Shown here one piece after another: positions 1-10,376 of a DNA stretch of 64,000 bases (position 1 is its first letter; each line of letters starts with the position of its first letter). This DNA comes from Emiliania huxleyi CCMP1516 (lineage: Eukaryota; Haptophyta; Isochrysidales; Noelaerhabdaceae): positions 125,178-189,177 of the forward strand of contig NW_005201113.1 of the NCBI RefSeq assembly GCF_000372725.1, given 5' to 3'. The notes under the pieces are model-generated. The model was not told the origin of the DNA and did no database searches. It saw only the letters and a program-made list of their open reading frames with translations. A program made the translations under genes and the position numbers.

Positions 1-80
1 CGCTCGAGACGCTGGTGCGGGGCGGCGTGCGTGCGTTCAGATTTGACGTGAAGAATTTTACTATACAAGCCCCTCTCACA
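1..80 (-). repeat. partial copy of the region upstream of the PAN gene
   Basis: This stretch closely matches 2308-2400, which lies directly upstream of the PAN/proline-rich gene. The shared parts include the CGCTCGAGACGCTGGTGCGG block at position 1 and the GACGTGAAGAATTTTA block near 45-60. Read on the minus strand it would precede a gene lying to the left of the window, so a tandem duplicate of the PAN gene may sit just outside. That neighbour cannot be seen. Confidence 0.6.
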
Positions 81-914
81 GCAGACTGGCTCGGACTGGC
101 ACTACAGATGGCACAGCAGGCGACGGCCCCTTACGGGTCGTCAAAGAGGCCGGCGTACTCCTCCGGCCGCTCCTCCCCCTCCCAATCCTCCCCGGGCTCT
201 GGCTCCTCCTCCTTCGCCCGCGCCCTGGGCGGGGCGGCGGGCGGGCGCGCGGTGCGGCGCGGCGTGTGCGTGTGTGCGACTGCAACAAAGGACCGCTTGC
301 AAGGGACCATTGGGCTGTACTATTGACCGGGAGGCGGTAAGCCGTCGTCGCCCGGCGCTGCTTGCAGCACCGTGCGCCGTGGCGATGGCGCTAAGAGGTT
401 CTCCTCTTTTCCGCGCCCCCCCCCGCAAGGCGCGCGACACACGTTTTCCCGATCATTTCGTCCGTCCAATCGAAGGAAGCGCCGGATCGCCCATGTTATG
501 GAGTTAGCCAAACTTGCCGACGTTCTTCTGTCGAGATCCCGTGGTTTTTTTGCACGGTATTTCGGATTTTCGCTATTTGGTCGTGTGGGTGTGTATTCTG
601 GGATTAGTCAATGGTACCGCGTCGGCGACGCGGGCGCCTTGCGGGCAGAGCCCTTAGCCACCCTTTATCGTGCGCGGTCAAAACTACCCCGGAGAACAGC
701 CAAGCATGATACCCTAGGCTGCAAGGAGCCGGAACCCGTGGTGCCCTGCCCCCCTACCGCTAATGTCGCTTGCCCTTCTCTCGTCTTACCTGGCGTTCAA
801 TATCCCGGCGACGCGCCGGGATGTGGCGATCGGAGGCGCTGCGGCCGCCGTTGCCAGCGCGTTCCCGATCCCGGCGTCTGCTGGACGTATGTTTGATCCG
901 ATCGGCGCACAACA
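81..914. other. no supported gene
   Basis: Open frames are present on both strands but none has recognisable domain content or convincing composition. I see no RNA gene. The stretch lies downstream of the minus-strand gene at 915-2285 and probably holds its 3' flank. Confidence 0.4.
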
Positions 915-2285
915 TCACAGCTGGAAGGCCTGGAGGAAGGCGTTTCCAGCAGAAGCGCCTGCTTCGTATCGTAGAAGCGGCACATCTTGCCGACTCAGGC
1001 CGAACTGCTGTACAAACTGCGAATGCACCTCGCGAGCCTTCTGTTCTCCGAGCGCACTCGCCTGCGCACCTCCCACATAGAAGATGGCCTCGACTGTGCC
1101 CGGCAAGTTTGCGTTCCAGCTGCTTGGGTCAAGCACCACCTCATTATACCGGCAGTTATGCTCAGGCTCGCCTCGCCCGCGGGAATGCCAGCACCAATCG
1201 GAATCCGCGGTGAGTGCAAGTTGAGGCCCGCGCTGCAGTTGCACCTCAAGCATCGCTTGCAGTTGAGTGGGGTGCCAAGGCCCCCAACAGTCAAAGTTTT
1301 GGCACCACGCCGGCGGGCCGGAGTGCCCTTCCTTCTGGCACCCAGGTATGCAGCCAGATCCGCCCCTGGCTGCAGTGCACCACTTCTCGTCCGTTTCCCC
1401 GTCCCTCGCGTATGAGCATAGCACTCGTACGCGCGCAGGGTCGAGGATGAAGCCCGCCCGCCGCGAGGAGAAGAGGAACGGCTGAGCAAACGAAATGAGA
1501 GAGGCCGAGGTGCGGTCCGCAGGTCGTCGCTTCCCTCCGGAGAGCGTTGCGACGGCACCCTCGCACGCGGTGCACAGCTCCCACGGCTGCGAGCCGAGCT
1601 GCAGTGAGGTGTAGTCGAACTGGTGGACGAGTAACCCAGCGCTGCCAAGGTCATTCGAAGGCATGCCCCAGCGAAAGCGTTCGTTAATCCGTCGGATCCG
1701 AGCAGCCACGCTGAGGATTGGGCTAGGTCTTCCGCCTTGGAAGCGCGCACTCAGCCGGTCGGCTATCGCTTGCGGTGTGAGTGAGGCCGCGGATCGGGGC
1801 GGCGGCGGCGGCGGCGGCGACGGCACTGGCGGCGGCGGCGGAGGTGGAGGCGGCGGCGACGGCACTGGCAGCGGCGGCGGAGGTGGAGGCGATGTGGGAA
1901 AGCCTGGTGGAGGCGGCGACAACAAGCCTGGCGGAGGCGGCGGCGGCAAGCCCGGCAGCGGTGGCGGTGGCAAGCCTGGCAGCGGAGGCGGTGCCAACGC
2001 GGCGACGGCGGCAGTGGCAGAGGACAAGGCGGGGCTGCCCATGGTGACCTTCATTGAGCATGTCGAGCCGCCAACAGGTGCCGTGTGCGTGGGTCGGGCG
2101 ACGTGCGTCTCGCAGACCTTGAGGCGCCCGAGCGCTTGCCACTCAAAGGCAGCGCACGACGGCAGATCGGCGCAGCGCTGCTGGCACGCCTGGTACGACG
2201 GGGCCGAGTCTCGAACGAAGTCGCCCTTCCCCTTTCCGAGCCTGCAAGCGCCGCTGCGCGGGAGCCAGGCCTGCAGCGACGCCAT
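915..2285 (-). CDS. PAN/Apple-like, proline-rich protein
   Basis: The first ATG on the minus strand is at 2285 and gives 456 residues in one exon. The first 80 residues have spaced cysteines (CRLGKGKG, CQQRCADLPSC, CETH, CSMK) resembling a PAN/Apple domain. A hinge of about 80 residues of PPPPLPG/PSPPPP repeats follows, as in hydroxyproline-rich extracellular proteins of algae. The C-terminal 260 residues hold many cysteines and tryptophans (CTACEG, DWCWHSRG, CRYNEVVLD) and match no family I can name. A secreted or wall/scale-associated role is inferred from the architecture. No clear signal peptide follows this ATG, so an upstream exon may be missing. The AAAATTCTT element at about 2368-2379 lies 85 bp upstream in the sense direction. 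Confidence 0.7.
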   Translation of the reverse strand: MASLQAWLPRSGACRLGKGKGDFVRDSAPSYQACQQRCADLPSCAAFEWQALGRLKVCETHVARPTHTAPVGGSTCSMKVTMGSPALSSATAAVAALAPPPLPGLPPPPLPGLPPPPPPGLLSPPPPGFPTSPPPPPPLPVPSPPPPPPPPPPVPSPPPPPPPRSAASLTPQAIADRLSARFQGGRPSPILSVAARIRRINERFRWGMPSNDLGSAGLLVHQFDYTSLQLGSQPWELCTACEGAVATLSGGKRRPADRTSASLISFAQPFLFSSRRAGFILDPARVRVLCSYARDGETDEKWCTAARGGSGCIPGCQKEGHSGPPAWCQNFDCWGPWHPTQLQAMLEVQLQRGPQLALTADSDWCWHSRGRGEPEHNCRYNEVVLDPSSWNANLPGTVEAIFYVGGAQASALGEQKAREVHSQFVQQFGLSRQDVPLLRYEAGASAGNAFLQAFQL

Positions 2286-2307
2286 GCGCGACACAGCAGA
2301 GCCGCGG

Positions 2308-2400
2308 CGCTCGCTCGAGACGCTGGTGCGGCGTGCGTGCGTTCAGATTTCGACTCGGCGTGACGTGAAGAATTTTAACGGACAACTCTCTCTCACGTGT
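2308..2400 (-). promoter_or_regulatory. upstream element with AAAATTCTT core
   Basis: On the minus strand this reads GTGAGAGAGAGTTGT, then TTAAAATTCTTCACGTC, and ends about 85 bp before the PAN gene ATG. Similar text recurs near 60, 14690, 18030, 21985, 24670 and 56130-56490. It may be a promoter or leader element, or the remnant of a retroelement tail. Confidence 0.35.
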
Positions 2401-2542
2401 GGGCGGCAGCTGTCTGTTTACAGGCGCTGGCCGCCCGCGCGCGCGCCGGACCGGCTCCGGCACGTCCGGCGCTGGGCGGCGCGCGTCCACACTGCGCGTC
2501 GCGCAAAAGGCGAGCGCTCGCCGCCGCTACGGCGGCGGCGGC

Positions 2543-2637
2543 GGCCGACGGCCGACGGCAGACGGCCGACGGCAGACGGCAGACGGCAGACGGCAGACGG
2601 CAGACGGCAGACGGCAGACGGCAGACGGCAGACGGCC
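2543..2637. repeat. GGCAGAC/GGCCGAC heptamer minisatellite
   Basis: About thirteen head-to-tail copies of a 7-bp unit alternate between GGCCGAC and GGCAGAC. The unit length is not a multiple of three, so the array reads open in several frames without being coding. Confidence 0.9.
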
Positions 2638-2850
2638 TACGGCTCGGCTGGGCGCGCACGCGCACGCGCGCGCGTCGCGCGCCACGCGTCGCTCCGCGAG
2701 GGCGCGCGCCAACCGCGATTCGAACCGGGGCCAAAAGGCGCCTGGAGCGACCGCGGTCCGGTCGCGCCACCGCGGCTGCGGGGCTGATAGAGCAGGCCGG
2801 CTGCGGCTCCTAATGTACCTCCGCTTTTGGGTGGCGTTCAGGGCGGCTCC

Positions 2851-2863
2851 ACACGCACGCACG

Positions 2864-2933
<70 letters not shown>

Positions 2934-2950
2934 CATGCACAGACACACAG
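2851..2950. repeat. CA dinucleotide microsatellite
   Basis: A run of CA repeats with CACG variants at the left edge and CATGCATGCA at the right. It lies in a gene-free stretch, 2638-3815, in which I see no supported coding region. Confidence 0.95.
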
Positions 2951-3851
2951 CCCCTTCCCCTCCCCCCTCAAGGGCGAGGACACGCAGAGGCCGCACCTCT
3001 AGTGAGGCCCGCATAGTATGTGGGAGACTCGTGCCGCCGCCCCTGCCACCCCTGTGTCAGTGTGCCTGTGGTAGCGAGAGGCTGCCAGCGACAAGCTGGA
3101 GGCAGTCGCTAGACTGAGATGAGACCGCCAGTGGATGTGGGAGTCCACCGCGCACCGCGCTGCGAGCCTGGTCGGCCCCCCTAGACTGAAAACAAAAACA
3201 AAGTGTAGAAACCGTCAAAAAATCAGCTTCCGAGAGCGGCGCTGCGCGCCGCCTAGAGGACGACGATAGCGAGGATGTCATGTTGCGCGATGGCGTCATC
3301 CATTTCGTCATAGCCACCTTCATCGTGGACCGTCGCCACGACGCCGCCGTCTCGCCTACGCCACCGCCGTCGCCATCATGGGCCTCGCTGTCGAGATGGC
3401 CCCCTCGGAGCAGCCCACACACACACACTCACTCACACTCCCCTCCCTTCGCGGCCCGATGGGGAGGAACGGGGCGAGCCCCCTCCAACCCACCCGCGCT
3501 AGGTCTCGGGGGACGAAGGGGTCACACCCGACGACCTCGGGAACTAGCCGGGGCAGTCGGAGAAGTGGCAACTCCGTGCACTGACGGTCGGCCGCCAGAA
3601 AACACGCCTCCGTGGCTCGGGTTACACCAATCTTCGCTACCCAACGCGGCCAAAGGATATCCACCTTGAGAACCTCGAGAACCTCTGCCCAGAAAAAGAA
3701 TTCAGTCTACGGAGGCGGCCCCTCTCGGCTGCTGGCTGACCTGTGCCGCTTGCCGGCTGCGCTGCGCTGTTTGCTGACGTGCGCTGCTGGCCAACTGCGC
3801 TGCGCTGTTTGCCCGATGTGTGTGCCGACAGCTCAGCGCGAGATCTGCTGG

Positions 3852-5287
3852 ATGTTGACGTGCCTCGGGTGCTTTGACTCGCGTGCGAGTCGACGGCGAG
3901 GCGCGTGGCAGCGATCACCAGCTGTCATTCTGCTCATCAGTATACCACTTGGCCTCTGCGCCGACAATGGCCTGGCCATCACCCCTCCGCTCGGCTGGAG
4001 GTCTTGGAACTACTACGGCATGAGGTTTACGCAGCAGGACATGCTGCAGCAGGCGGCAGCGGTGACGGCTCGCCGCGGCGGGCGGCCAAGCCTCCGCGAT
4101 GTTGGGTACGATCACCTTGGCGTTGACATGGGATGGGAAGGGTGCGGACGGGGTCTGAATGGGTCGTTCCATTCAGCTGATGGGTGGCCCATCGTCGATT
4201 CCGACAAGTTCCCGAACCTCACCGCGCTTCACGGCATGGGCCTGAAGACCGGATTCTATTTCAACCCCTGCTGGTGCAGCGTCGAGTGGAAGGTGTGGCC
4301 GACAGGCAACACCGCCAAAGACGCGGCGACGGTGCTGGACCTTGGCTTCGACGGCGTAAAGATTGACGGCTGCGGTCCAGCGAACAACATGACGCTCTGG
4401 GGTGAGCTCCTCAACGCCAGCGGCCGGCCTCTCCTCATCGAGGACTGCCTCGATAAGCACTGGTGGGTACCGGGCAAGGAGCCGCCCACACCGACCGTCC
4501 AGCTCCTCCGCGACTGCCCGAGCAACTTCTACAGGACGACCACCGATATCCTTGCCAGTTTCTACTCGATAATGGGCAACCTGATGACGAGTGCGGCCTT
4601 CGTGAAGGAGCACGAGACAGCAGACGGGCCGGTGTCCCGCCCGGGATGCTGGGCGTATCCAGACATGCTTCAGGTCGGCCATGAGATCAGCTTGGTCGAG
4701 TCGTTCACCCACTTTGCTGCCTGGTGCCGCCGCCCTCGCCGCCGCGCCGCCGAGATGCCCGACTCATCGCTTGTCCCTCTGCCTCTGGACATAGGTGCAT
4801 CACGAGTGCACCGCTCATTCTCGGTTGCGACTTGACCAATGACACCGTTTACAATGAGGTCTATCCGATTGTGACAAGCCCTCTGGCGCTAAAAGTCAAC
4901 CAGGAGTGGGCGGGACACGAAGGGGGGCTGGCTGCAAGCGCGGAGGACACCTTTACGACGCACGCCGGGACGACCACAGTCACTACCTTTCCCGTCTGGC
5001 AGGTGTGGCACAAAAGGCTTCCCGCCATCGGGGACAGAGCGACGGGAGCTGTTCTGCTCATTAATCTGAGCGAGCAGCCTCGCAATGTGACGCTAACATA
5101 CTCGGACGCGGACCCGCGGTTCGGGAGCACGGTCACAGGAACGGACGTGTGGACCGGGGAGAAGGTAAACCTCTCGGCCAAGAGCCAAGCCTTCAGTCTC
5201 GCTCCGCATGCCAGTCGGTTCCTCATCCTACAAGCCGTGAGTCACATGGCTGGGATGTGGCTGGCCGGTGAGCGCGAGGCCGTGTGA
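3852..5287 (+). CDS. alpha-galactosidase, glycoside hydrolase family 27
   Basis: Exons 3852-4723 and 4795-5287 join in frame to give 454 residues. The protein should release terminal alpha-galactose from oligosaccharides or galactolipids. The first 37 residues look like a signal peptide (AVILLISIPLGLC), so it is probably secreted or vacuolar. The mature part opens with NGLAITPPLGWRSWN, typical of the family. The predicted nucleophile is Asp172 in VKIDGC and the acid/base is Asp232 in YRTTTDI; CWAYPDML follows. The 71-bp GT-AG intron restores AAWCITSAPLILG, a conserved block. Asn-X-Thr/Ser sites are common. A second in-frame ATG lies 36 bp upstream at 3816. Confidence 0.92.
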
Positions 5288-5965
5288 CTTCGTTGATGGA
5301 TGATGCACCCATCCATGCAGATGCACACTGCATTCTCTGCATTCAAGCATGTGTGTGTGATATTGTAATATAAAAGGAGTACTCAAAAGTGCTAGAGAAT
5401 GGCGGCTGTGCGGGCGCGGTCTTCCCTCTCTCCGGGGTATCGGCTATGAATCGCGTACCTCCGGCGTCGACCGTCGAGTACGTGGTGGCCGGGCTGACTA
5501 GGTCCAGCCCAGGGTGAGGCAGATCTGACGTTCTAAGGTAAGGTAAGGTAAATTTCTCCACACACACAAGTGGTGGGGCAAGGGGGGGCGACCCTCGCAT
5601 CTCCACACCCGGACACGGGCAGGAGCCCCACGGCATTCAAAGTGCAAGCACTGGCCCGGTGCACGTGGGTGAGCAGCCTGCCCCTCCCTCCCGACAAACC
5701 AACTCCCGCACACACACAATCGCACTCTGGCCATCGAATGACTCCGAATGACTCACTGTGTGTGCTAAGACAAAATCTCCGCAGACAGCCAAAACGGGCC
5801 GTGCCGCGTTTGTGGTGTCTTCTCAAGCACTACATATGCTAGTGCTATCCTGCCCTATGGGAGGCAGAGGCAGGGATGGGGGGAGGGGGGGGAAGAGGTA
5901 AGGTGGGGTGAGACTGGGGAGGACCTCAGAGGTCCTCCATGGGGGTGGGGTCCGGCCCGAAAAGG
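5288..5965. other. gene-free stretch with an intron-like repeat copy
   Basis: No gene is supported. Positions 5535-5645, read on the minus strand, closely match the second intron of the receptor-like gene (about 11815-11935). The match includes the TACCTTACCTTACC end, the GGGTCGCCCCCCCTTGCCCC core and the ATGCCGTGGGGCTCCTG start. This suggests a mobile intron-like family or a shared ancestor. Confidence 0.6.
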
Positions 5966-6646
5966 TCAAGTCCCGCCATCGCCGCCGACGCCGTCGCCCT
6001 CGTCCGCCTCGGAGGCGGGGGTCGTCGGGCGGGGCGCCTCGCCCGTCGCGAACCTGCCGCCGAACACGGCGTCGGCCGGCGCCGAGGCGCCGGCAGCCGT
6101 GATCAGGTCGGCGACCTTTCGGTCCCTGCAGGCCGCATCGATTTTGCCGCGCCGGGACGGCTCGTAGAGCTCGTTTGCGAGCCAGTCCCGGGCGACCTTC
6201 GTCGCCACGGAGCCCAGAGGGACCGTGGCGTACACCAGGTCGCCGAACCCGCTGCCCCCCTCGGGAGGGAGCGAGTAGGCGACCTGAATATTGGACCCGC
6301 TGGGGTTGCGCGCCGCCTGCGCCGCAGCCTCCAGGCCCTCCATCACGAACTCGACGTTCTCGCGTAGCTGCGCGTGCGGGTAGTCCGCACGCTCGGCCTT
6401 GCTCGCCGCCGCCGCCGCAGCCTTCTCCGCCTTGTTCTTCTTCTGCCGGGCCTTTTTGGCCCTGCGAGCCGCGGCCCGAGCTTCCTTCTGCTCCTCCGTC
6501 GGCTTCTCCTTCCGCGACGCGGTGCGCTCGAGGAACGAGCGCTCCGCCGCCTGCACAGGCTCGCGGTCACCCGCGGCCTTCTCGGACTTAGCTCGAAGGT
6601 CGCCGTCCCGTAGCCAGTTGGGGTAGCCAGAGGCGGTAGGCACCAT
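5966..6646 (-). CDS. hypothetical basic protein
   Basis: The ATG at 6646 opens a 226-residue frame. Residues 20-90 are rich in Lys, Arg, Glu and Ala (for example EEQKEARAAARRAKKARQ) and likely form a coiled coil or long charged helix. The second half (VEFVMEGLEAAAQAARNP, VATKVARDWLANELYE) looks like a small folded alpha-helical domain, and the tail is acidic and glycine-rich. I recognise no family. It overlaps no better frame and the bias is protein-like, so I keep it with moderate confidence. Confidence 0.5.
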   Translation of the reverse strand: MVPTASGYPNWLRDGDLRAKSEKAAGDREPVQAAERSFLERTASRKEKPTEEQKEARAAARRAKKARQKKNKAEKAAAAAASKAERADYPHAQLRENVEFVMEGLEAAAQAARNPSGSNIQVAYSLPPEGGSGFGDLVYATVPLGSVATKVARDWLANELYEPSRRGKIDAACRDRKVADLITAAGASAPADAVFGGRFATGEAPRPTTPASEADEGDGVGGDGGT

Positions 6647-7513
6647 ATGGTGGACGCGCGAAAGTTGAAAGTTTTGTGGTGATCGATGGCCCAACGAAAA
6701 TCGGCCCAACGAAAACAGCACTATTTAAGGGCAAAAACCGATTTGCTGTGGAGGCGTAATTAATAAGTGTCCGGTCGTTTTTGGCGGGTCAGGTGGTCTC
6801 GCTCGTTCGTTTGCAAAAAAAGCTCACTCACCCATTTTCTCCAATTTCATTTCCGCCTTCTCCCGTTTTCATTTCCGCCTTCTCGTTTTCATTCATGTTC
6901 TCCCTCTCTTTCGTACACAAAGAGACGAGATCAGTGAGATCAAACTTTGGACCCCCCTCCGGGGTGGCTTGCCCGTTGGGGTCGGCCGCGCCGACACCGG
7001 AGGCAACCCCGGCTCCGTTGGAGACAAGTTCGCCTTCGGCACAGTCTTGGAGAACCCTGTCCACGCCTGAGGATTCTGCACTAGCGATTCTGCCACCCAA
7101 GACAGGATTCTGTATGCGGAGGCTCGAGAGGGATTCGTGTCCGTTTCTTCTGATTCTCACTCTCCTGAGGCACCATCATCGGACGACGTCGACGAGTTGG
7201 GTCTCTCTCGCGGTAGCCAGGTAGTCCCCCATACTAGTAGCACCAGCCATGGCCTCAGGGAGCGCGGGCGAGGGCGCTGGAAGCAACACGGACAAAAAAA
7301 CATCAAAAGTGGTCATGTTGACACCACCCGTAATTAGCGTATTTGTGCACAACTAGTCACTTCAATCTAGAGCCGTACATATATGACACACGACGGACGG
7401 AGACCAGAGATAATAGTATCGATGGCACAATAATCCTAATGCTAAGACTAAGCGCTAAGCCAACTCTACATGCAGACCAACCAGGCCCCCCTCCCTCGTT
7501 TATGGGAAGATGA
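6647..7513. other. no supported gene
   Basis: The stretch is less GC-rich than its surroundings. A 110-residue minus-strand frame at 6828-7160 has reasonable composition but no start context or homology I can name. CTATTTAAG near 6720 reads as a TATA-like site (CTTAAATAG) about 80 bp before the 6646 start on the minus strand. Confidence 0.35.
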
Positions 7514-8341
7514 TCAGAGTTCCCTATCCCGTCGCGCCGTGCTCCGGCGCAGCAGCGCCTGGTCGGGAGGCGACTCTTCGTCCGATGCCGATTCGGGGCT
7601 ACAGCCGGCGGCGGCGGATCTCCCCTTCGGGACGACGCGTGCCTGTCTGGGCGATTCGTTCCGAGCGAACCACGCGTGCCACGCCCGGCCGGTGCGGAGG
7701 AGGTAGCTCTGCAAGAGGCAAAAACCAAGCAGGAACGACCCCGCCTGGGAGAAGAAGTACGCCTCGATGCCGTGCCGCACAACCCACCAGCCAGCCACCT
7801 GCCGATCGAAGGTCACATACGCTGCTTGCACCGACGCGGCGCCCAACAGCGTCCACGCGACACCACCGCACCCAAGTAGCAGTATAAACGGGAGGCGAGT
7901 TCGTTGGCCGATGCACACGCCAAGCCAACCGCAGTGGTGGTCAAAACCGGCACAGCACTGACCGCATTCGCTGCAATGATGCGAGCCGAGCGGCCGGAGC
8001 ACGCCGCACTGAGGCACGCTGCACCGGCCCCACGCTTCAGCATCTGCCTTTGCAGCATCCTAGCGGCGCACCCAGCCAGGATCGGCAAGGCCTATCCAGA
8101 TGCTCAATAGGATTGCGCTGACGCCGGCCGCCTGGCCCACCACCTTGTTGACGCGGAGCATAATCTGCATCAACCACCAAGACTCACAGCATGGTGCGGT
8201 GCCGAGTGGCACGAGAACCGTCCATCCGTAGACAAAGGAAGCGGCGATGACGAAGAGCAGGACGACAGGCATACCGACGCGGATGCGAGAGTTGCACGCA
8301 CGCGGGTCGAGGCGCGGCCGCTCCAGCAGGCAGAACACCAC
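7514..8341 (-). CDS. DHHC palmitoyltransferase with in-frame stop
   Basis: Two segments in the same minus-strand frame encode one typical DHHC enzyme. The first (8341-8063) holds two membrane spans (VGMPVVLLFVIAASFVYGW and AGVSAILLSIWIGL) ending in ADPG. The second (8059-7514) carries the cysteine-rich core (SHHCSECGQC, FDHHCGWLGVCIG) and two further spans. Together they show the four-span layout of protein S-acyltransferases. A TAG codon at 8062-8060 separates the halves in the same frame, with normal spacing from DPG to the zinc core. It could be a pseudogene lesion, a base error, or lie within an unrecognised very short intron. The canonical DHHCPW is DHHCGW here. The N-terminus upstream of 8341 is unresolved. 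Confidence 0.75.
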
Positions 8342-8809
8342 TTGCGCCTCTGCCGCTTACAGTCCTGCGTTGACTGCTGGTGTAGACTCGCTCGAAGACG
8401 AGTAGAGGAACCCGCGGGCTTCATTCGACGCCGTTCACGCGATCGGCTGGTTTTCGCTTTTTCTTTTGCGACGGGGAGGGGGGGGGGGGGTCGTACTCGA
8501 AACCACCATGCCGCAACCGTCGCCGGCGCGCGACACGTTCCCGTAGGCCGGACTGTCCTCGTCGAGAGTGTGTGCCGCCAAGGCGGGACACACTCAGGGG
8601 CAGTGCCGACGGGACGCGGCTCGAAGGGTGTGGCTCCGCAGCGCGGCCGGCACTCGTCGCAGAGGCCTCACCTTCAAAAAGTCGGGCATGGCTCTCCCCG
8701 CAACTTTCTCGCTAACACGCGCGCACCGCCGAGCCTGGGGCGGGCGCGCTGCGGCCGCACGTCTAACTTCGTCATAGTGCCACGACGTGCGGCCTAGATT
8801 TAGCCCACG
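8342..8809. other. no supported gene; 5' flank of the DHHC gene
   Basis: The first exon of the DHHC gene may lie here, but no start and splice pair gives a convincing frame. A TAA lies just upstream of the 8341 segment in its frame, and a TAAGCGGCAG acceptor-like sequence is next to it. Confidence 0.3.
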
Positions 8810-9287
8810 CGCCTCTGCTCGCAAACACTCACCCATTGAATTGTCACTGCCCGTGAGTGCGAGATAGGGCTAGCAGTAGGCAGCTAGCCTCTGAGGAGGG
8901 CGTCCATAGACACCTCACTAGACCCCACACACGGTCTTGTCCGTGCCTCGCCGGCCGGCGAGATTGCTAGAGGTGGAGCAAGCTGCTCTAGCCTCGCATG
9001 TTACTCCTGTCGTCTGTTGTGATGTTGTGCCCTTGTTTGTTTCTCTTGGCACCCTGGAGTGCTGGGGGGGGCGACAGGAAGAATGTGGCCCTGACTGAGT
9101 TATGTGTACGCCAACTCAGGGTGTGTGGCAGCCAGCTGGCTGTGTGTCTTGTGAGCTTGTTTGTGTCTGTGTGTCGCTCGTGCGTGTCGTCATCATCTGT
9201 CTCGCGTCCACCCATACCGCGTTGGTGTCCAGTCCGAGCCTGGCTGTTCTTCACCTTTCTACCTACCTACCGCAGGCGAAAAAATAA
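8810..9287 (+). repeat. dispersed repeat, copy 1 (about 480 bp)
   Basis: This stretch aligns along most of its length with 30899-31362. Shared blocks include GTGAGTGCGAGATAGGGCT, CACCTCAC..GACCCCACACACGGTC, CTTGTTTGTTTCTCTTGGCACC, GGGGGGGCGACAGGAAG and CATACCGCGTTGGTGTCCAG. Shorter or diverged copies are at 30172-30260 and 40765-40990. No coding capacity is evident, so a non-autonomous transposable element or a non-coding transcript are options. Confidence 0.85.
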
Positions 9288-10228
9288 ATAAATAAATAAA
9301 AACGGACACCTCTCTACTGTGAGATGGGTAAAAAGGAACAGGCCCCCGCCCTTGCGATCTTTGTGCAGGGTTCTTTGTGGGTGTGGTCGGCGACTAGCCG
9401 GGGTCGTCCTCCCGATGGGGGACTAGCACTAGCCGTCTTCCACATGGTCCCTCGGGTCCCTGCTGCTCCTAATCTCTTCGTACATCCTCCTGCTGATCTC
9501 CGCAAAGTCCTGCTCCCTCCCTCGTCTCGCCCTGCGCGTCTGCTCCGCCTCACCGTCTTCTGCCCTGCGTCGTCTGGCGACGGGTCCTCCATAGTCGGTC
9601 GAAGTCGCCGCCCTCCTCGTGCCTCTTCCCATACCGCAGGCGAGGATAGGGAACGCGCACTAAATTTCTTTGAGCTTAGCCTTCGATGTTATGAAACAAA
9701 CGCAAGGCGGACATGGCATATCGCTCTCGGGCCCACAGACATCCCGCACACCCGCCGCACACCCGCCGCCACCCGCGCGCGCCCCACCCCGGCCGGGAGA
9801 AAGGGGAGTGAAAGTGCGGGATGGAAAGCCCGGGTATGTTGAGTCCTGGCTCAACAACGCAGGTTAAGAACGGGGGTGGTCCGGCTCACAAGTCCGGCTC
9901 ACGGGCCCCGAGCTCTCACTCGCACTCCCGCCCGCGCCGAGCCAAAGGAGCTCCGCGGAGCCGCCAGGCGCCCGCCCCGGCGATTCGCTCGCTACGCGTC
10001 GCTCACCGCCGGGGCGGGCGCCTGGCGGCGCCGCTGCGCAAAAAGAATTTTGAAAAGAATTCCAGTTTAAAAGAAATAACAACCGCTTTTCTGCCGGCCG
10101 CGGTGGGGCGCGCGCGGGGGCGGCGGGTGTGAGAGATTTTTAGCAATACCAAACATTTTGTTTGTGCGGGTGTGCGTGAAGTCTGCGGGCCCGAGAGTTC
10201 ATTTTAACAACCCGAGAGCGATGCGCGC
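9288..10228. other. no confident gene
   Basis: A 172-residue plus-strand frame opens with ATG at 9324 (MGKKEQAPALAIFVQG) but has no recognisable domain and follows a repeat directly, so I do not call it. At 10131-10155 lies AGAGATTTTTAGCAATACC, repeated at 30332 and in reverse at 55870. Confidence 0.35.
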
Positions 10229-10262
10229 CATATAAAAAAGAATTTTAAAAAGAAATATACCG
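10229..10262 (+). promoter_or_regulatory. TATA-like A/T-rich block before the receptor gene
   Basis: CATATAAAAAAGAATTTTAA stands out in GC-rich DNA about 115-145 bp upstream of the ATG at 10377. It combines a TATA-like sequence with the AAGAATTTTA core seen upstream of other genes. Its function is inferred only from position and composition. Confidence 0.35.
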
Positions 10263-10376
10263 GTGTCGGTTGGACCAATACACGGCGCACGCAGCACCCC
10301 GCAGCGCGCCGCCTACTTTCACGCCGCGCCGCAGAGCTCAGTTTAGCGTTCACCGGAGCCGTCAAGCGCGGACGTG

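Noticed and set aside
2712-2740. GATTCGAACC, resembling a tRNA T-loop on the minus strand
   Set aside because: The flanking bases do not pair into a T-stem and no acceptor or anticodon arm can be drawn.
9324-9842. 172-residue plus-strand frame with ATG
   Set aside because: No recognisable domain, follows a dispersed repeat directly, and is Arg/Pro-rich.
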